From the NCBI GenBank assembly GCA_017983845.1, contig JAGOAO010000007.1:1-64000 (forward strand): DNA of 64,000 bases. Direction: 5' to 3'. The stretch is from Sediminibacterium sp. Its GTDB lineage: Bacteria > Bacteroidota > Bacteroidia > Chitinophagales > Chitinophagaceae. The notes below the pieces were generated by a model, which ran no database searches, had not been told where the DNA came from, and saw only the letters and a program-made list of their open reading frames with translations. A program made the position numbers and the translations under genes. This document shows, piece after piece, positions 26,023-36,697 of this stretch (its first letter is position 1; each line of letters opens with the position of its first letter).

Positions 26023-26268
26023 TTATAAAACACCTTCTACTAAAACAGTGGCTTTATTGTCAATCACTTCTACAAACCCACCTTGTATTGCATAAGTTTC
26101 AGCTGCTGTGCCTTTTTGCAACACTTTTACATTGCCAATGCCTAAGGCACTCACCAATGGAGCGTGTTTGTCAAGAATCTCAAATAAACCATCTACACCA
26201 GGTAATTGCACTCCTTGTACATTTCCACTAAACAACTTCTTCTCTGGTGTTAATATTTCTAATAACAT
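26023..26268 (-). CDS. atpC: F1Fo ATP synthase epsilon subunit (short form)
   Basis: The 81-residue protein matches the N-terminal beta-sandwich of the epsilon subunit: MLLEILTPEKKLFSGNVQGVQLPG, then GLFEILDKHAPLVSALG. It lacks the C-terminal helical hairpin found in E. coli (139 aa), as is usual for Bacteroidota. Epsilon connects the central stalk to the F1 head. The gene follows atpD by 18 bp and ends at a strong terminator. The other ATP synthase genes are not in the window, consistent with the split atp operons of this phylum. Confidence 0.93.
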   Translation of the reverse strand: MLLEILTPEKKLFSGNVQGVQLPGVDGLFEILDKHAPLVSALGIGNVKVLQKGTAAETYAIQGGFVEVIDNKATVLVEGVL

Positions 26269-26286
26269 GAATGGAATTTTAATTTA

Positions 26287-27813
<1,527 letters not shown>

Positions 27814-27849
27814 TTAAGAGGCGAAAATAGAGATACTCCATTTCGGCTG

Positions 27850-27879
27850 CAAAGGTATGGAATTGGCAGTTTATTGCAA
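27850..27879 (-). promoter_or_regulatory. Promoter of atpD-atpC
   Basis: On the minus strand TTG (27877-27879), 19 bp and TACCTTTG (27850-27857) match the Bacteroidota consensus perfectly. The box lies 63 bp upstream of the atpD ATG. The -33 TTG sits in the T-rich end of the preceding envC terminator. Confidence 0.8.
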
Positions 27880-27905
27880 AAAATGTGGCCTATCTTTTGG
27901 CCCCA
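27879..27905 (-). terminator. Weak terminator after envC
   Basis: On the minus strand a GGCC...GGCC stem with an eight-base loop is followed by ACATTTTTTG just beyond the envC stop. The stem is only four GC pairs, so this is tentative. Confidence 0.4.
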
Positions 27906-27908
27906 AGG

Positions 27909-29261
27909 CTATCTTTTAGACTTTAACCAGTTTTCTGGGTCATAATAGACGGCTTTTTCATTACAAATAGAGAATAAAACCGCTCCTTCTCCGTCTAAAT
28001 TGATGCCCGAGCGACCAATTACGGTCCCCGCCCTCACTTCCTGGCCACTACTTACCGAAGCACTACTTAAGTTTGAAAAAGCAGTAAAATATTTACCATG
28101 TTTGATTAAAACCGTCTTGTCCCCATTGACATCACCCACATACACCACGGTACCGTTGGCCACACTTTTTACGGCGGTTCCTTTTGGAACTGCGACTTCA
28201 ATACCGTCACTTTTACGATCTAGCTTCGTACCTGGGATACTTTCTACCCCAAAATGGATATTCACTACACCCGAAGATACTGGCCAAGGCAATGACCCCT
28301 TGTTATTTTCAAAAGAGATAGATGTCTCTCTGCCTTCCTCGGTCGTCTCCAATGCAGAATATGGACGATTGCTTGATGTGCTCTTTAATCCACCTTCTAC
28401 TTTACCCACATTGGGAGTTGATTTTGTTTTAGACTCTGAAGCAGTTGTCGCTTTATTATTTGCCGCATTGGCTGCTTTTAATTTAGCCAAACGATCATTC
28501 TCTCTTTTTTGGGCCTCCAACATTTCTCTTTTAATAACTGCTGCAATTGCGGCTTGCATTTTTCTTCGTTGCGCTTCTTTTTGTTTTACTTGTGTGGCAA
28601 TTTCTTGCTCCTTACTCTTTAACTGTTTCACTACTTTATCCTGCTCCTTACGATCGTCTTGCAACACTTTCAACTGAACAGTTTGTGCAGATAAGGTTTT
28701 CATTCTGTCCTGCTTATTCTCACTTAGAATGGTGATTTTAGATTTTAGATTCTGCTCCGACAAGCCAATCGCCATCGCTTGCGCTTCTCTATTCTGACGG
28801 TAACTTTTTAAATAAGTGATGCGTTTTACTGCATCATTAAAACTTCCAGCAGAAAACAAAAAATTCAGATACTCATACCCACTTCTGCTTTGGTATGCAA
28901 ATACAATGCTTTTTGCGTACCTATATTTTAATGTATCTAGTTCACTGTTCAATCTTCTTACATCCTGCTGATTGGATTGGATAGCGTCATCTAATACCTT
29001 CACCTGCTTTGCAATACCATTGATCAAGGATTCTCTTTTGGATATTTTATTTCTAATTAAAGCCAATTGCGCTAATGAACTTTTTTTATTCTTCTTAGTT
29101 TGCTCTAATAAATTATTGAGCGCATCTAACTCTTTTTGCAATGACTGCGCTTGCTTCTGCAAGTCCTCTCTAGAATTCCCATTTTGCGCAATTGCATTGT
29201 TCAAAAAACAAGCAAGAAACAAGCAGATAAGTACGGACCACTTTTTAATCATAGCATTCAT
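27909..29261 (-). CDS. EnvC-like murein hydrolase activator (coiled coil plus degenerate LytM domain)
   Basis: The 450-residue protein has a signal peptide (cleavage likely after NAIAQ, about residue 26), a long coiled coil (about 30-265), a low-complexity linker and a C-terminal peptidase M23/LytM domain (about 325-445). In the LytM fold the usual zinc ligands appear lost: the HxGxD region reads SDGIEV, the YAHL region reads AFSNL, and the final HLHF motif reads VLFSIC. This fits EnvC-type activators, which bind and switch on amidases but do not cleave peptidoglycan themselves. It would act in the periplasm during cell separation. It lies 12 bp after the DUF4292 gene in the dut-DUF4292-envC unit. 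Confidence 0.87.
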   Translation of the reverse strand: MNAMIKKWSVLICLFLACFLNNAIAQNGNSREDLQKQAQSLQKELDALNNLLEQTKKNKKSSLAQLALIRNKISKRESLINGIAKQVKVLDDAIQSNQQDVRRLNSELDTLKYRYAKSIVFAYQSRSGYEYLNFLFSAGSFNDAVKRITYLKSYRQNREAQAMAIGLSEQNLKSKITILSENKQDRMKTLSAQTVQLKVLQDDRKEQDKVVKQLKSKEQEIATQVKQKEAQRRKMQAAIAAVIKREMLEAQKRENDRLAKLKAANAANNKATTASESKTKSTPNVGKVEGGLKSTSSNRPYSALETTEEGRETSISFENNKGSLPWPVSSGVVNIHFGVESIPGTKLDRKSDGIEVAVPKGTAVKSVANGTVVYVGDVNGDKTVLIKHGKYFTAFSNLSSASVSSGQEVRAGTVIGRSGINLDGEGAVLFSICNEKAVYYDPENWLKSKR

Positions 29262-29273
29262 ATTTTCACTTTA

Positions 29274-30101
29274 TTATTTACGTCTGCCCATTTTAGGTAC
29301 AGCGAAAGTGTATTTTAAAGGTTCGTCAAAATTAAATTCCTTAATCTCCATGCCAATATCCAATTTGGTTTGCGCATTGATAGAAATTGTTCTGTACATG
29401 GGGAACTGTGTATTGTTCACCAAAGTATGTTGACTGTAATTGATATCACAAGTTCTATGTTTTGCCATATCCACATCATCCAATTTCAATTGCACCAATT
29501 TGGTATTGTCCTCACTAAGAATAATTAAATTTTTGAATAATTTTCCCATCAAACTTACTTGTAATCTTTCATTGATCACTTTGTAAGATACAATATCAAT
29601 ACTATCCATAAAGATAGGATTGCCTACCACTAAGTCTTCAATCGTTTGATAAGTCAAAGGAATCTTCACCACTTCCTGCAAATAAGACAAAGGATGACGT
29701 TCCGTTTTTTTAGACAAAGGAAACACCAACACGACACTATCTTTATTGATAAAGGCTTTTAAACCAATCACGCCCATCGCGCCGCGGATGGTAATATACA
29801 TTCCACTGTCTTTTTGAATGCTTAAATTAGCAATATAACTATCCTTATTTTTACTTGTTTCATAATCCATCTTCAACTTCGCATTCATTGTATTGAAGCT
29901 GATTTTGGTATGTGCAATATTGTGTACGATACCTTCCACCATCAAAACAGAATCCAATCTTGCTTTTTCGGCCAATGCAATTGAATCTGGTAGGACTTTC
30001 ACTGCCAAAGCATCTTGAATTACTTGCACTTTTTTTACATTCGCACATGCAAAGCTAAAAAGTACCAAAACGAATCCTACACTATATTTAATTATTTGCA
30101 T
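29274..30101 (-). CDS. DUF4292 family probable lipoprotein
   Basis: The 275-residue protein starts with a hydrophobic signal ending LVLFSFAC at residue 19, consistent with a lipoprotein cysteine although the preceding residues are not an ideal lipobox. The body has an early segment (VEGIVHNIAHTKISFNTMNAKLKMDY), VYITIRGAMGVIGLKAFI-type strands and a C-terminal SINAQTKLDIGMEIKEFNF segment. This pattern matches DUF4292, a Bacteroidota family with a LolB/outer-membrane-lipoprotein-like fold. Its function is unknown. It sits between dut (4 bp) and envC (12 bp), an arrangement shared by many Bacteroidota and suggesting a cell-envelope role. Confidence 0.8.
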   Translation of the reverse strand: MQIIKYSVGFVLVLFSFACANVKKVQVIQDALAVKVLPDSIALAEKARLDSVLMVEGIVHNIAHTKISFNTMNAKLKMDYETSKNKDSYIANLSIQKDSGMYITIRGAMGVIGLKAFINKDSVVLVFPLSKKTERHPLSYLQEVVKIPLTYQTIEDLVVGNPIFMDSIDIVSYKVINERLQVSLMGKLFKNLIILSEDNTKLVQLKLDDVDMAKHRTCDINYSQHTLVNNTQFPMYRTISINAQTKLDIGMEIKEFNFDEPLKYTFAVPKMGRRK

Positions 30102-30105
30102 TCAG

Positions 30106-30546
30106 TTATATTTTACCAGTATGTCCAAATCCGCCTTCGCCTCTATGGGTTGATTCCAAACTATCCACTAATTGCCATTCCATTTTTTCTACTTTCTGAA
30201 ACACCATTTGTGCAATGCGATCACCATCTTGAATGGTTTGTTGCTCATTGGACAAGTTGATTAAAATAACTTTAATCTCACCTCTATAATCTGCATCTAT
30301 TGTGCCGGGTGTATTTAAACAAGTCAACCCTTGTTTAATGGCCAGTCCACTTCTTGGTCTTACTTGCGCCTCCCAGTTTTCTGGCAAGGCAATATGTAAG
30401 CCAGTAGGAATTAAAATGCGCTCCAATGGAGCCAAATGGATGGGCGCAGGAATGAAAGCGCGCAAATCTAAGCCAGAAGACCCTGCTGTTGCATATGCAG
30501 GCAAGGGATGATGACTTTGGTTAACAATGGGAATGATTGTAGGCAT
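30106..30546 (-). CDS. dut: dUTP diphosphatase (dUTPase)
   Basis: The 146-residue trimeric dUTPase shows all five family motifs: [10 protein letters not shown] (22-31), [10 protein letters not shown], the motif 3 segment [19 protein letters not shown] and the C-terminal [13 protein letters not shown]. It hydrolyses dUTP to dUMP, keeping uracil out of DNA and feeding dTMP synthesis. A TACTTTTG box ends six bases before the ATG, so it probably has its own promoter in addition to any read-through from porV. Confidence 0.97.
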   Translation of the reverse strand: MPTIIPIVNQSHHPLPAYATAGSSGLDLRAFIPAPIHLAPLERILIPTGLHIALPENWEAQVRPRSGLAIKQGLTCLNTPGTIDADYRGEIKVILINLSNEQQTIQDGDRIAQMVFQKVEKMEWQLVDSLESTHRGEGGFGHTGKI

Positions 30547-30552
30547 GTGCTA

Positions 30553-30560
30553 CAAAAGTA
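30553..30560 (-). promoter_or_regulatory. -7 promoter box of dut
   Basis: TACTTTTG on the minus strand ends six bases before the dut ATG. No TTG is found at the ideal -33 spacing. A short or absent 5' leader is predicted. Confidence 0.55.
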
Positions 30561-30610
30561 GTTAAAAAAGCAAGTAAACGGAAGCTGAGCGCCCTTAGTT
30601 AACAAATTAT

Positions 30611-31750
30611 TTAGAAGTAAAATATAGAACCAAAACGCAAGGTATTGGACAATGGATTCTTCGTAATGCCGCCACCCGATGGCACTAGATAAGAAATATT
30701 AAACTTAGATTGTTGGTACTGAAAGCTTGAACCAATCGTAAAATATTGCATACTTCCTAGGTTCTTATTGTTGTCAACAAAATAACCCGCTCTTAGATAA
30801 AAACGATTGGTGTAATTGTATTCCGCACCTAAGGAAACCTTTAAAGATTCAGACAAAGGCATGCCATATTTATTAGAAAAAGAATTGAACCAACTAGATA
30901 CTACAGATTGAGAAAAATACTGGTCCACCAATTCAGGATCACTGCTACTTGGACTAGCAGGCACCATCAAGCGATTGACGTCTACCCCCATTTCCAATGA
31001 ATTCTCTTGGTCAAATTTATTTAAATAAGCCACCCCTAATCCAATATTTGCAGGAATAAAATATTTATTTTTTGACTCATTTGAGTAACTCACTTTGCCT
31101 CCTAAATTCGACAAAACTAAACCTGCATGAAATCCTTCAAGGTCTTCGTTTTGTTTGTAAAACAAACTGATATCACCCGCGAAAGTGTTACCCGCCTTGT
31201 AGTTGGTGCCATTGGTGCCATATGACCCCTGTACCAATCTTGAATGGATATAACGCAAAGTCACACCCATGCTCAATGCATCTGATAATAAAATATTGTA
31301 CCCGAAATCATAACTAAATTCAGAAGGTCTTTGCGAAGGCAATGTAGATGTACCCGATTCATCTGTGAAATCAATATTACCTAAACTAAAAAAACGCAAA
31401 GAACTATTGATACCACTATAACTATTAATTTTCTTGAAATATCCAGCACTTGCTAAATAAACATCATTCAATCCAAGATCCTTTAACCATGGCGTATAAT
31501 TGATTAAGAAACCACGGTCATTGTTCATGTAAGGGATCTTCGCAGTGTTCCCAAAAAGATCGTTTGCTTCTGGTGACATAGCGATGGATAAATTGCCCAT
31601 ACCTCCTGATCTTGCATCTGGAGAGATCATCATAAATGGCACTGCTGTGCTTTGTAATTTTAGGGTTGTTTGCGCTAAAGCAGATCCAACTAGAAAAATG
31701 AAGACAAAGCAGAAAGCTATTTTGAAGGCGGCTATTTTAATCATAGTCAT
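30611..31750 (-). CDS. porV: Type IX secretion outer-membrane protein PorV
   Basis: The 379-residue protein has a signal peptide (cleavage after GSALAQ, about residue 27), then the conserved start of the mature protein AVPFMMISPDARSGGMGNLSIA. Repeated amphipathic strands follow, ending with a C-terminal aromatic residue (GSIFYF), as expected of a FadL-like outer-membrane beta barrel. PorV (LptO) is the shuttle of the type IX secretion system that takes substrates from the translocon to the PorU sortase. It lies 47 bp downstream of porU on the same strand, the standard arrangement. Confidence 0.93.
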   Translation of the reverse strand: MTMIKIAAFKIAFCFVFIFLVGSALAQTTLKLQSTAVPFMMISPDARSGGMGNLSIAMSPEANDLFGNTAKIPYMNNDRGFLINYTPWLKDLGLNDVYLASAGYFKKINSYSGINSSLRFFSLGNIDFTDESGTSTLPSQRPSEFSYDFGYNILLSDALSMGVTLRYIHSRLVQGSYGTNGTNYKAGNTFAGDISLFYKQNEDLEGFHAGLVLSNLGGKVSYSNESKNKYFIPANIGLGVAYLNKFDQENSLEMGVDVNRLMVPASPSSSDPELVDQYFSQSVVSSWFNSFSNKYGMPLSESLKVSLGAEYNYTNRFYLRAGYFVDNNKNLGSMQYFTIGSSFQYQQSKFNISYLVPSGGGITKNPLSNTLRFGSIFYF

Positions 31751-31797
31751 TACATTGTTTATCTATATAGGGTAAAGATACCCTTTGAATTCAATAA

Positions 31798-34700
31798 TTA
31801 AAATTTTAAAAAGGTATTTATCAACTGTTCAGCTGCCCCATTTTGTTGCACTAGAACCTTATAATAATACAAGCCAGGAGGCAGCAATCCCCCTGAACTA
31901 GAACGCCCATCCCAGTTAACGACTATTTTATTGGATTGCGGTTCAACCTGTTCTTTAGAAGAAAAATGGATCCTGCCACTTGCATCATAGACCTCCAGTT
32001 GCATCAAAAACGGATCGGTTTTTTTGACTTCAAAATTGAATTTTGCAGCCGATTGAACCGGGTTTGGCATCATGGACAAATTACGAAGCATGCTATTTTT
32101 TATAGCGGGGACCTCTAACCAAATGGTGTCCTTGGAAACATTACCCAATAAATCCCAAGCCTTCAGCATCAATCGATGCTTCCCTTCTGACAAATTGGGC
32201 AATGGGTATTGAATCGTACCTGACTGGTATTGATTTAAATCGTAGGAAAAAAAAGGATTTAGATTATAGCTAATTGCCAAGCTGTCGTCGATGGTTAATT
32301 TTAAATCATGTCCTAGTTCATTGCCCGATGATTGTATACCAGAGCTATCTTTTAAAACTACTAGTAAATTAGCAGGAGCACTTACCCAATCGCCCGATTT
32401 AAAATATGGCGAATTAATGTATGCTTTGATCTGAGGGCCTACTGTATCCAAACGATTTTGTATAGATGTCCCTTGAACATAAATTGATCCGAATTGGGTA
32501 CTAGCATCGATTGAATCATTGTATGCATACAATTGTAATTTCAATGCAGCAATAGTTGAACTAGGCATGTTCCCCGGTAAGATAAAGCTGATTTCGAATT
32601 GTCCATTTTGTACCGTTGCCTTCCCTTTAAAAATAGCCTGCTCTTGTGTTTCAACCAAAACAGCTTGACTGGTAGATTGATTTGCTAATGTTTTTTTAGT
32701 ACTTGGCGCATCCCATAAAACCATATCCACAAAGCCATTAAAATTGTGCATCATTTGCTGCTGACTTTGAATGTCTCCCCTGATGGTATACTTTTCTCCA
32801 GCTTTCAAATAGATGGTGTCGTCCCAAGGTATTTGATTCAATGAACTAAGTTGAATTTGATATTTAGGTTGTGCAATTTTCATTGCGGGATCACCCATTA
32901 AACCAAATTTAAATGCATTTAACCTGTCCCCATTTCTGCTGAAATTATATTTTTTTGCTGCTTGTAATGCAAGCCCAATCGACTTGAAATTGCCTGCTGT
33001 ATCTGGCACTAATAATGACTGCATGAATGCGTCGTTGATTTGTTTATTGCTATAGGCAAATACCAATCTATTGGCCGCTACCAAAGCAATCACTCCTTTT
33101 TCATTTTGCATCAACGCATCCAATCCAATTGGCGCAATACCAGGTTGATCATAAGGTGCAAAATCACAAGAAGCAGTCACCATGATGGGCAATTTGCCAG
33201 GATTATTCCATAATTGCATCTCTGACTTCGAGATCACAGCCTCCTCTGAAAGTCTTAAATAATTGCCATGACCTGTGTAATTCAATATCAATGTACCCGC
33301 CTGTATCGCTTCTTGGATAGATTTGTTTACGTCGGGATACACAGCTCCAGTAAGGGTTTGATTCGCCTTAAATAGATCCAAGTAAATTTTTCGATGATTC
33401 CAGTTCGTGGTTTTTGCATTCAAATTGCTTACAATATCCTCAGCATCTTGAAGGTGTAAATTATAGTCTGCATCATCGGCAACCCAAGTCAACTGGTTTT
33501 GCCAAATACCCATTTTTTTATTGGACTGATACTGTACTAGCTTTTGCACCATCATTGCAGCTTCTGCATTGGTTCTTGCAGGAATTCTACCTACCGCTAA
33601 GTCAATAGAGTCAATGGTTTGTGCAAAATGAATCTGATCACCTGGTTGTTGAATTGCATAAAAATCATCCGAACTATAAGAAGTTAAAACTGAATTAGAT
33701 ACATCACTCGTGTATACAGGCAATTCCTTATTCACTTGTACTTTTTGGGCATTAAAATTGCCCATGCCAAACAACAATAAATAGGCAGGTTTGGATTGAT
33801 TTTTTATGTTCGATTGTTCAATAATGTATTTGATATAATTTCTAATGGCTACCGGAGAGGTTTGCCCACTGGCCATTTCATTGAATACTTGTGTAGATTG
33901 AACTAGTCCAACCTTGAAGCCATTTTGCTTTTCATGGAATGCTTTAAGTTGTTTTGCTGCAGGATAAAATTCCGGTGCTGAGATAATGATATAATCTACT
34001 GGACTAGTAGTAAAACTGCTGTCATTATTTACAAAATAGGAAAACTGCGCAGCACTAATTTTGTTGTCCTCAAATGCATAAAAATACTTTACTGCACTGT
34101 CTCTCGCCTTAAAATTTGCTATTGAATTTTGACCAAACTGAACCGACATTGCAACCGGCTCTAGACACTTCGTCAGATCCCATACCCTTGTTTGATTGGT
34201 TGCGTTTTGAATTTCAAATTCAACCAACTGGTTGATTGGGTTGTTAGCGATATAGTCAAAACCAAAACTTGAACTTCCCCAGAAACCCATCTTTCTTTGA
34301 CCATGTAAAGCAATATAATCTATCCACCCAGTGGCGGTGGAGGCTGCATTCAAATCGACCTGCAAATTCATTGTCGATAAACTTTGTCCCGTTTTTAAAA
34401 TCTTACTAGCGTCTAACCAAACAGAAATGCTGTCCAACTTTATTTTATACGCATCGTCAAAAATAAATCCTGAAACAGGGTTCAATGTGCTAGTTTGAAG
34501 AGATTGGTCATTCAATCGAATACTAAAGTTGGCATTGGATTGATAGGTCGTTGCTGCTAACTGAGTTTGCAAAGTGATGGGGGTATTCAATTGCAAACCA
34601 TCCATATTCAAAAGGAATGATACACTTGCTTTTTTGCCAATCCCATTCCCCATTGGCTCACCTAGCCAAATTTTACCACTGCTTATAATATTGATACTAT

Positions 34701-35220
34701 CCTTTTCAATCAACCATTTTGCAGGATAATCCTTCACCAATTTTGAAGCTATATTTGAACTAGAAAAGCGATTGATTCTTTTTCCTAGGTCTCCCATTCG
34801 CAGAAAAAAATACAGGGAATCATTGGTGCTTATTTTTTGAGGGATTGGCGCTTCAAGCATATTGGATTGCACCCATTTATATTTCCCATGTGCATAAAAT
34901 AAAAATCGATCTTGGTCATCCAAAATGCCATCTCCCCCATCTTGCATTTCAATGGCCAATTCTGTTAAACTATCTGGCAATCCAATGGGTACTTTTTCTG
35001 TCAATTGTGCTAAGTCCATGCCGAATAATTGAACCTGATTGGCATTGATTTTACCTGTCCATCCCATCCCTTTTAATTGCGCTCCTGTCAGCTGATAAAC
35101 ACCCTCATTCGGAACAGCTATTTTAACCCAATTTCCTTTAGAGAGCATGCCCACCTGCCCCATTAAGCTTAGGGAACAGCAGCATCCAATTAAAAAAAAT
35201 GTTAAAACGCCATATCTCAT
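31798..35220 (-). CDS. porU: Type IX secretion sortase PorU (C25 family cysteine peptidase)
   Basis: The 1140-residue protein begins with a signal peptide (about 1-21). It contains a gingipain-like C25 caspase-fold domain (about 405-790) with the catalytic His651 in NYTGHGN and Cys685 in VTASCDF. PorU cleaves the C-terminal signals of type IX cargo at the cell surface and attaches the cargo to lipopolysaccharide or releases it. The last ~90 residues form a CTD-like beta domain (MMPNPVQSAAKFNFEV, then GLLPPGLYYYKVL), which PorU itself retains. It is adjacent to porV and divergent from gldJ, the same neighbourhood as in Flavobacterium. A near-palindrome covers the bases just upstream of the ATG. 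Confidence 0.95.
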   Translation of the reverse strand: MRYGVLTFFLIGCCCSLSLMGQVGMLSKGNWVKIAVPNEGVYQLTGAQLKGMGWTGKINANQVQLFGMDLAQLTEKVPIGLPDSLTELAIEMQDGGDGILDDQDRFLFYAHGKYKWVQSNMLEAPIPQKISTNDSLYFFLRMGDLGKRINRFSSSNIASKLVKDYPAKWLIEKDSINIISSGKIWLGEPMGNGIGKKASVSFLLNMDGLQLNTPITLQTQLAATTYQSNANFSIRLNDQSLQTSTLNPVSGFIFDDAYKIKLDSISVWLDASKILKTGQSLSTMNLQVDLNAASTATGWIDYIALHGQRKMGFWGSSSFGFDYIANNPINQLVEFEIQNATNQTRVWDLTKCLEPVAMSVQFGQNSIANFKARDSAVKYFYAFEDNKISAAQFSYFVNNDSSFTTSPVDYIIISAPEFYPAAKQLKAFHEKQNGFKVGLVQSTQVFNEMASGQTSPVAIRNYIKYIIEQSNIKNQSKPAYLLLFGMGNFNAQKVQVNKELPVYTSDVSNSVLTSYSSDDFYAIQQPGDQIHFAQTIDSIDLAVGRIPARTNAEAAMMVQKLVQYQSNKKMGIWQNQLTWVADDADYNLHLQDAEDIVSNLNAKTTNWNHRKIYLDLFKANQTLTGAVYPDVNKSIQEAIQAGTLILNYTGHGNYLRLSEEAVISKSEMQLWNNPGKLPIMVTASCDFAPYDQPGIAPIGLDALMQNEKGVIALVAANRLVFAYSNKQINDAFMQSLLVPDTAGNFKSIGLALQAAKKYNFSRNGDRLNAFKFGLMGDPAMKIAQPKYQIQLSSLNQIPWDDTIYLKAGEKYTIRGDIQSQQQMMHNFNGFVDMVLWDAPSTKKTLANQSTSQAVLVETQEQAIFKGKATVQNGQFEISFILPGNMPSSTIAALKLQLYAYNDSIDASTQFGSIYVQGTSIQNRLDTVGPQIKAYINSPYFKSGDWVSAPANLLVVLKDSSGIQSSGNELGHDLKLTIDDSLAISYNLNPFFSYDLNQYQSGTIQYPLPNLSEGKHRLMLKAWDLLGNVSKDTIWLEVPAIKNSMLRNLSMMPNPVQSAAKFNFEVKKTDPFLMQLEVYDASGRIHFSSKEQVEPQSNKIVVNWDGRSSSGGLLPPGLYYYKVLVQQNGAAEQLINTFLKF

Positions 35221-35332
35221 GGCCTAAAATTAGGCTTTTACTAACATAAGAATCTATTTGCAATTGAATAAATGAGTGAAAAAGCAAGTATATTCGCAAA
35301 AGATTTCTAACCGAACTGATTAAACAAAACAG

Positions 35333-36697
35333 ATGAATTTTATCAATAGCATATTATTATTTTTTGCGGTCTTATTTTTTGGCCCAAAATTGGTTTCACA
35401 ATTCGAAAGTAACAACAACAATAAAGTTGCTTTTGCTTCAAAAGACGACCCATACGATAGCACTATTTTAATTAGAGGTGGGACTTTCGCAATGGGCATG
35501 AACCAAGAAAATATCATGGGCGATTGGAATAACAATTTGCGCCGAGTTACAGTGAGTTCATTCCGTATCGACCAATATGAAGTAAGCAACAGACAATACC
35601 GTGCTTATATCAAGTGGTTAGAAAACGTTTTTATCCCGATGGGTAAGGATTCAATTGTAAAAGCGGCATTACCAGATACTTTAGTTTGGAGAGCAGATCT
35701 TGCTTACAATGAACCAATGGTAGAAGGTTATTTTAGAAATAAAGCTTTCAATGATTATCCTGTTGTTGGCGTAAGTTGGGAGCAAGCCAATGCTTATTGC
35801 AGATGGAGAACCGATAGAGCCAACGAAAAAACCTTGATCAAATACGGATTGATTGATCCTAAAAAGCCCTATATAGGCAAGATGGAAGCAAGCAATAGTC
35901 TTGTTGACAGCAATAAAAAAAGCACACCAGTACCTGCAAAAGCGAAAGCGAAAAATAAAAACTTAGACGACTATGTATTGATCCCTGACTTTAGATTACC
36001 TACTGAAGCAGAATGGGAATATGCAGCAAAAGTTTCTAGTGGTAAAAATTATATCTCCAATTTTAACAACCCTAAAGCCGGATCCAACTCAGGCACGCCT
36101 AACGCAAGTATCGTTGCATCTGATTCTCCTTACCCTTGGAGTTCAAATGGAAACGATGGTTTAAGAAGCAACCCAACCGGACGTATTAGCAAAAAAGAAA
36201 AAGACAACCGTGGCATGTTCATGGCCAACTTTAAAAACGGAAGTGGCGACTACATGGGAATGATTGGTTACACGAATGACGGTGCAGGTTTCCCAAGCAA
36301 GATCAATAGTTTTTTACAAAACCCTTTAGGACTATATAATTTAAGCGGCAATGTGAATGAGTGGGTTGCAGACATCTATCGCCCAATGAATAGTATTGAT
36401 ATGGATGATTTTAATCCATACAGAGGCAATAGTGTATTGGATGGTGACGATGCGTCTACATCAAGTTATGAAACTGGCACAAATACATTGATTTCCAACA
36501 AATCAAGAGTGTACAAAGGTGGTAGCTGGAGAGATCGTCCTTATTGGTTAAATCCAGGAACAAGAAGATACCTAGATCAAGATAAATCAACGAGTACCAT
36601 TGGTTTTAGATGTGCCATTTCTGCTTTTGGCATGGATACACCAGATGCCAAAGAAGAGCAGCCTAATTTATGGCAGAAAATCAAAAACATCTTTTAA
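35333..36697 (+). CDS. gldJ: GldJ-like gliding motility / type IX secretion protein (FGE-sulfatase fold)
   Basis: The 454-residue protein has a signal peptide (about 1-22) followed by a formylglycine-generating-enzyme-like (SUMF1) domain. Landmarks are IRGGTFAMGMNQ (about 48-59), YEVSNRQYRAY, YPVVGVSWEQANAYCRWR, FRLPTEAEWEYAA, GLYNLSGNVNEWVAD and GFRCAIS at the end. GldJ and GldK share this fold; GldJ is preferred because porU-porV is divergently adjacent and murF is downstream, as in Flavobacterium johnsoniae. GldJ is normally an outer-membrane lipoprotein of about 560 residues. This one is shorter and its signal region has no cysteine (FFGPKLVSQFES), so it would not be lipidated. There is no in-frame upstream extension because a stop lies just before the ATG. 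Its stop overlaps the ispF start (TAATG). Confidence 0.78.
   Translation: MNFINSILLFFAVLFFGPKLVSQFESNNNNKVAFASKDDPYDSTILIRGGTFAMGMNQENIMGDWNNNLRRVTVSSFRIDQYEVSNRQYRAYIKWLENVFIPMGKDSIVKAALPDTLVWRADLAYNEPMVEGYFRNKAFNDYPVVGVSWEQANAYCRWRTDRANEKTLIKYGLIDPKKPYIGKMEASNSLVDSNKKSTPVPAKAKAKNKNLDDYVLIPDFRLPTEAEWEYAAKVSSGKNYISNFNNPKAGSNSGTPNASIVASDSPYPWSSNGNDGLRSNPTGRISKKEKDNRGMFMANFKNGSGDYMGMIGYTNDGAGFPSKINSFLQNPLGLYNLSGNVNEWVADIYRPMNSIDMDDFNPYRGNSVLDGDDASTSSYETGTNTLISNKSRVYKGGSWRDRPYWLNPGTRRYLDQDKSTSTIGFRCAISAFGMDTPDAKEEQPNLWQKIKNIF

Noticed and set aside
28000..28677. 225-codon plus-strand frame
   Set aside because: It is the antisense of envC and shows no family motif or start signals.
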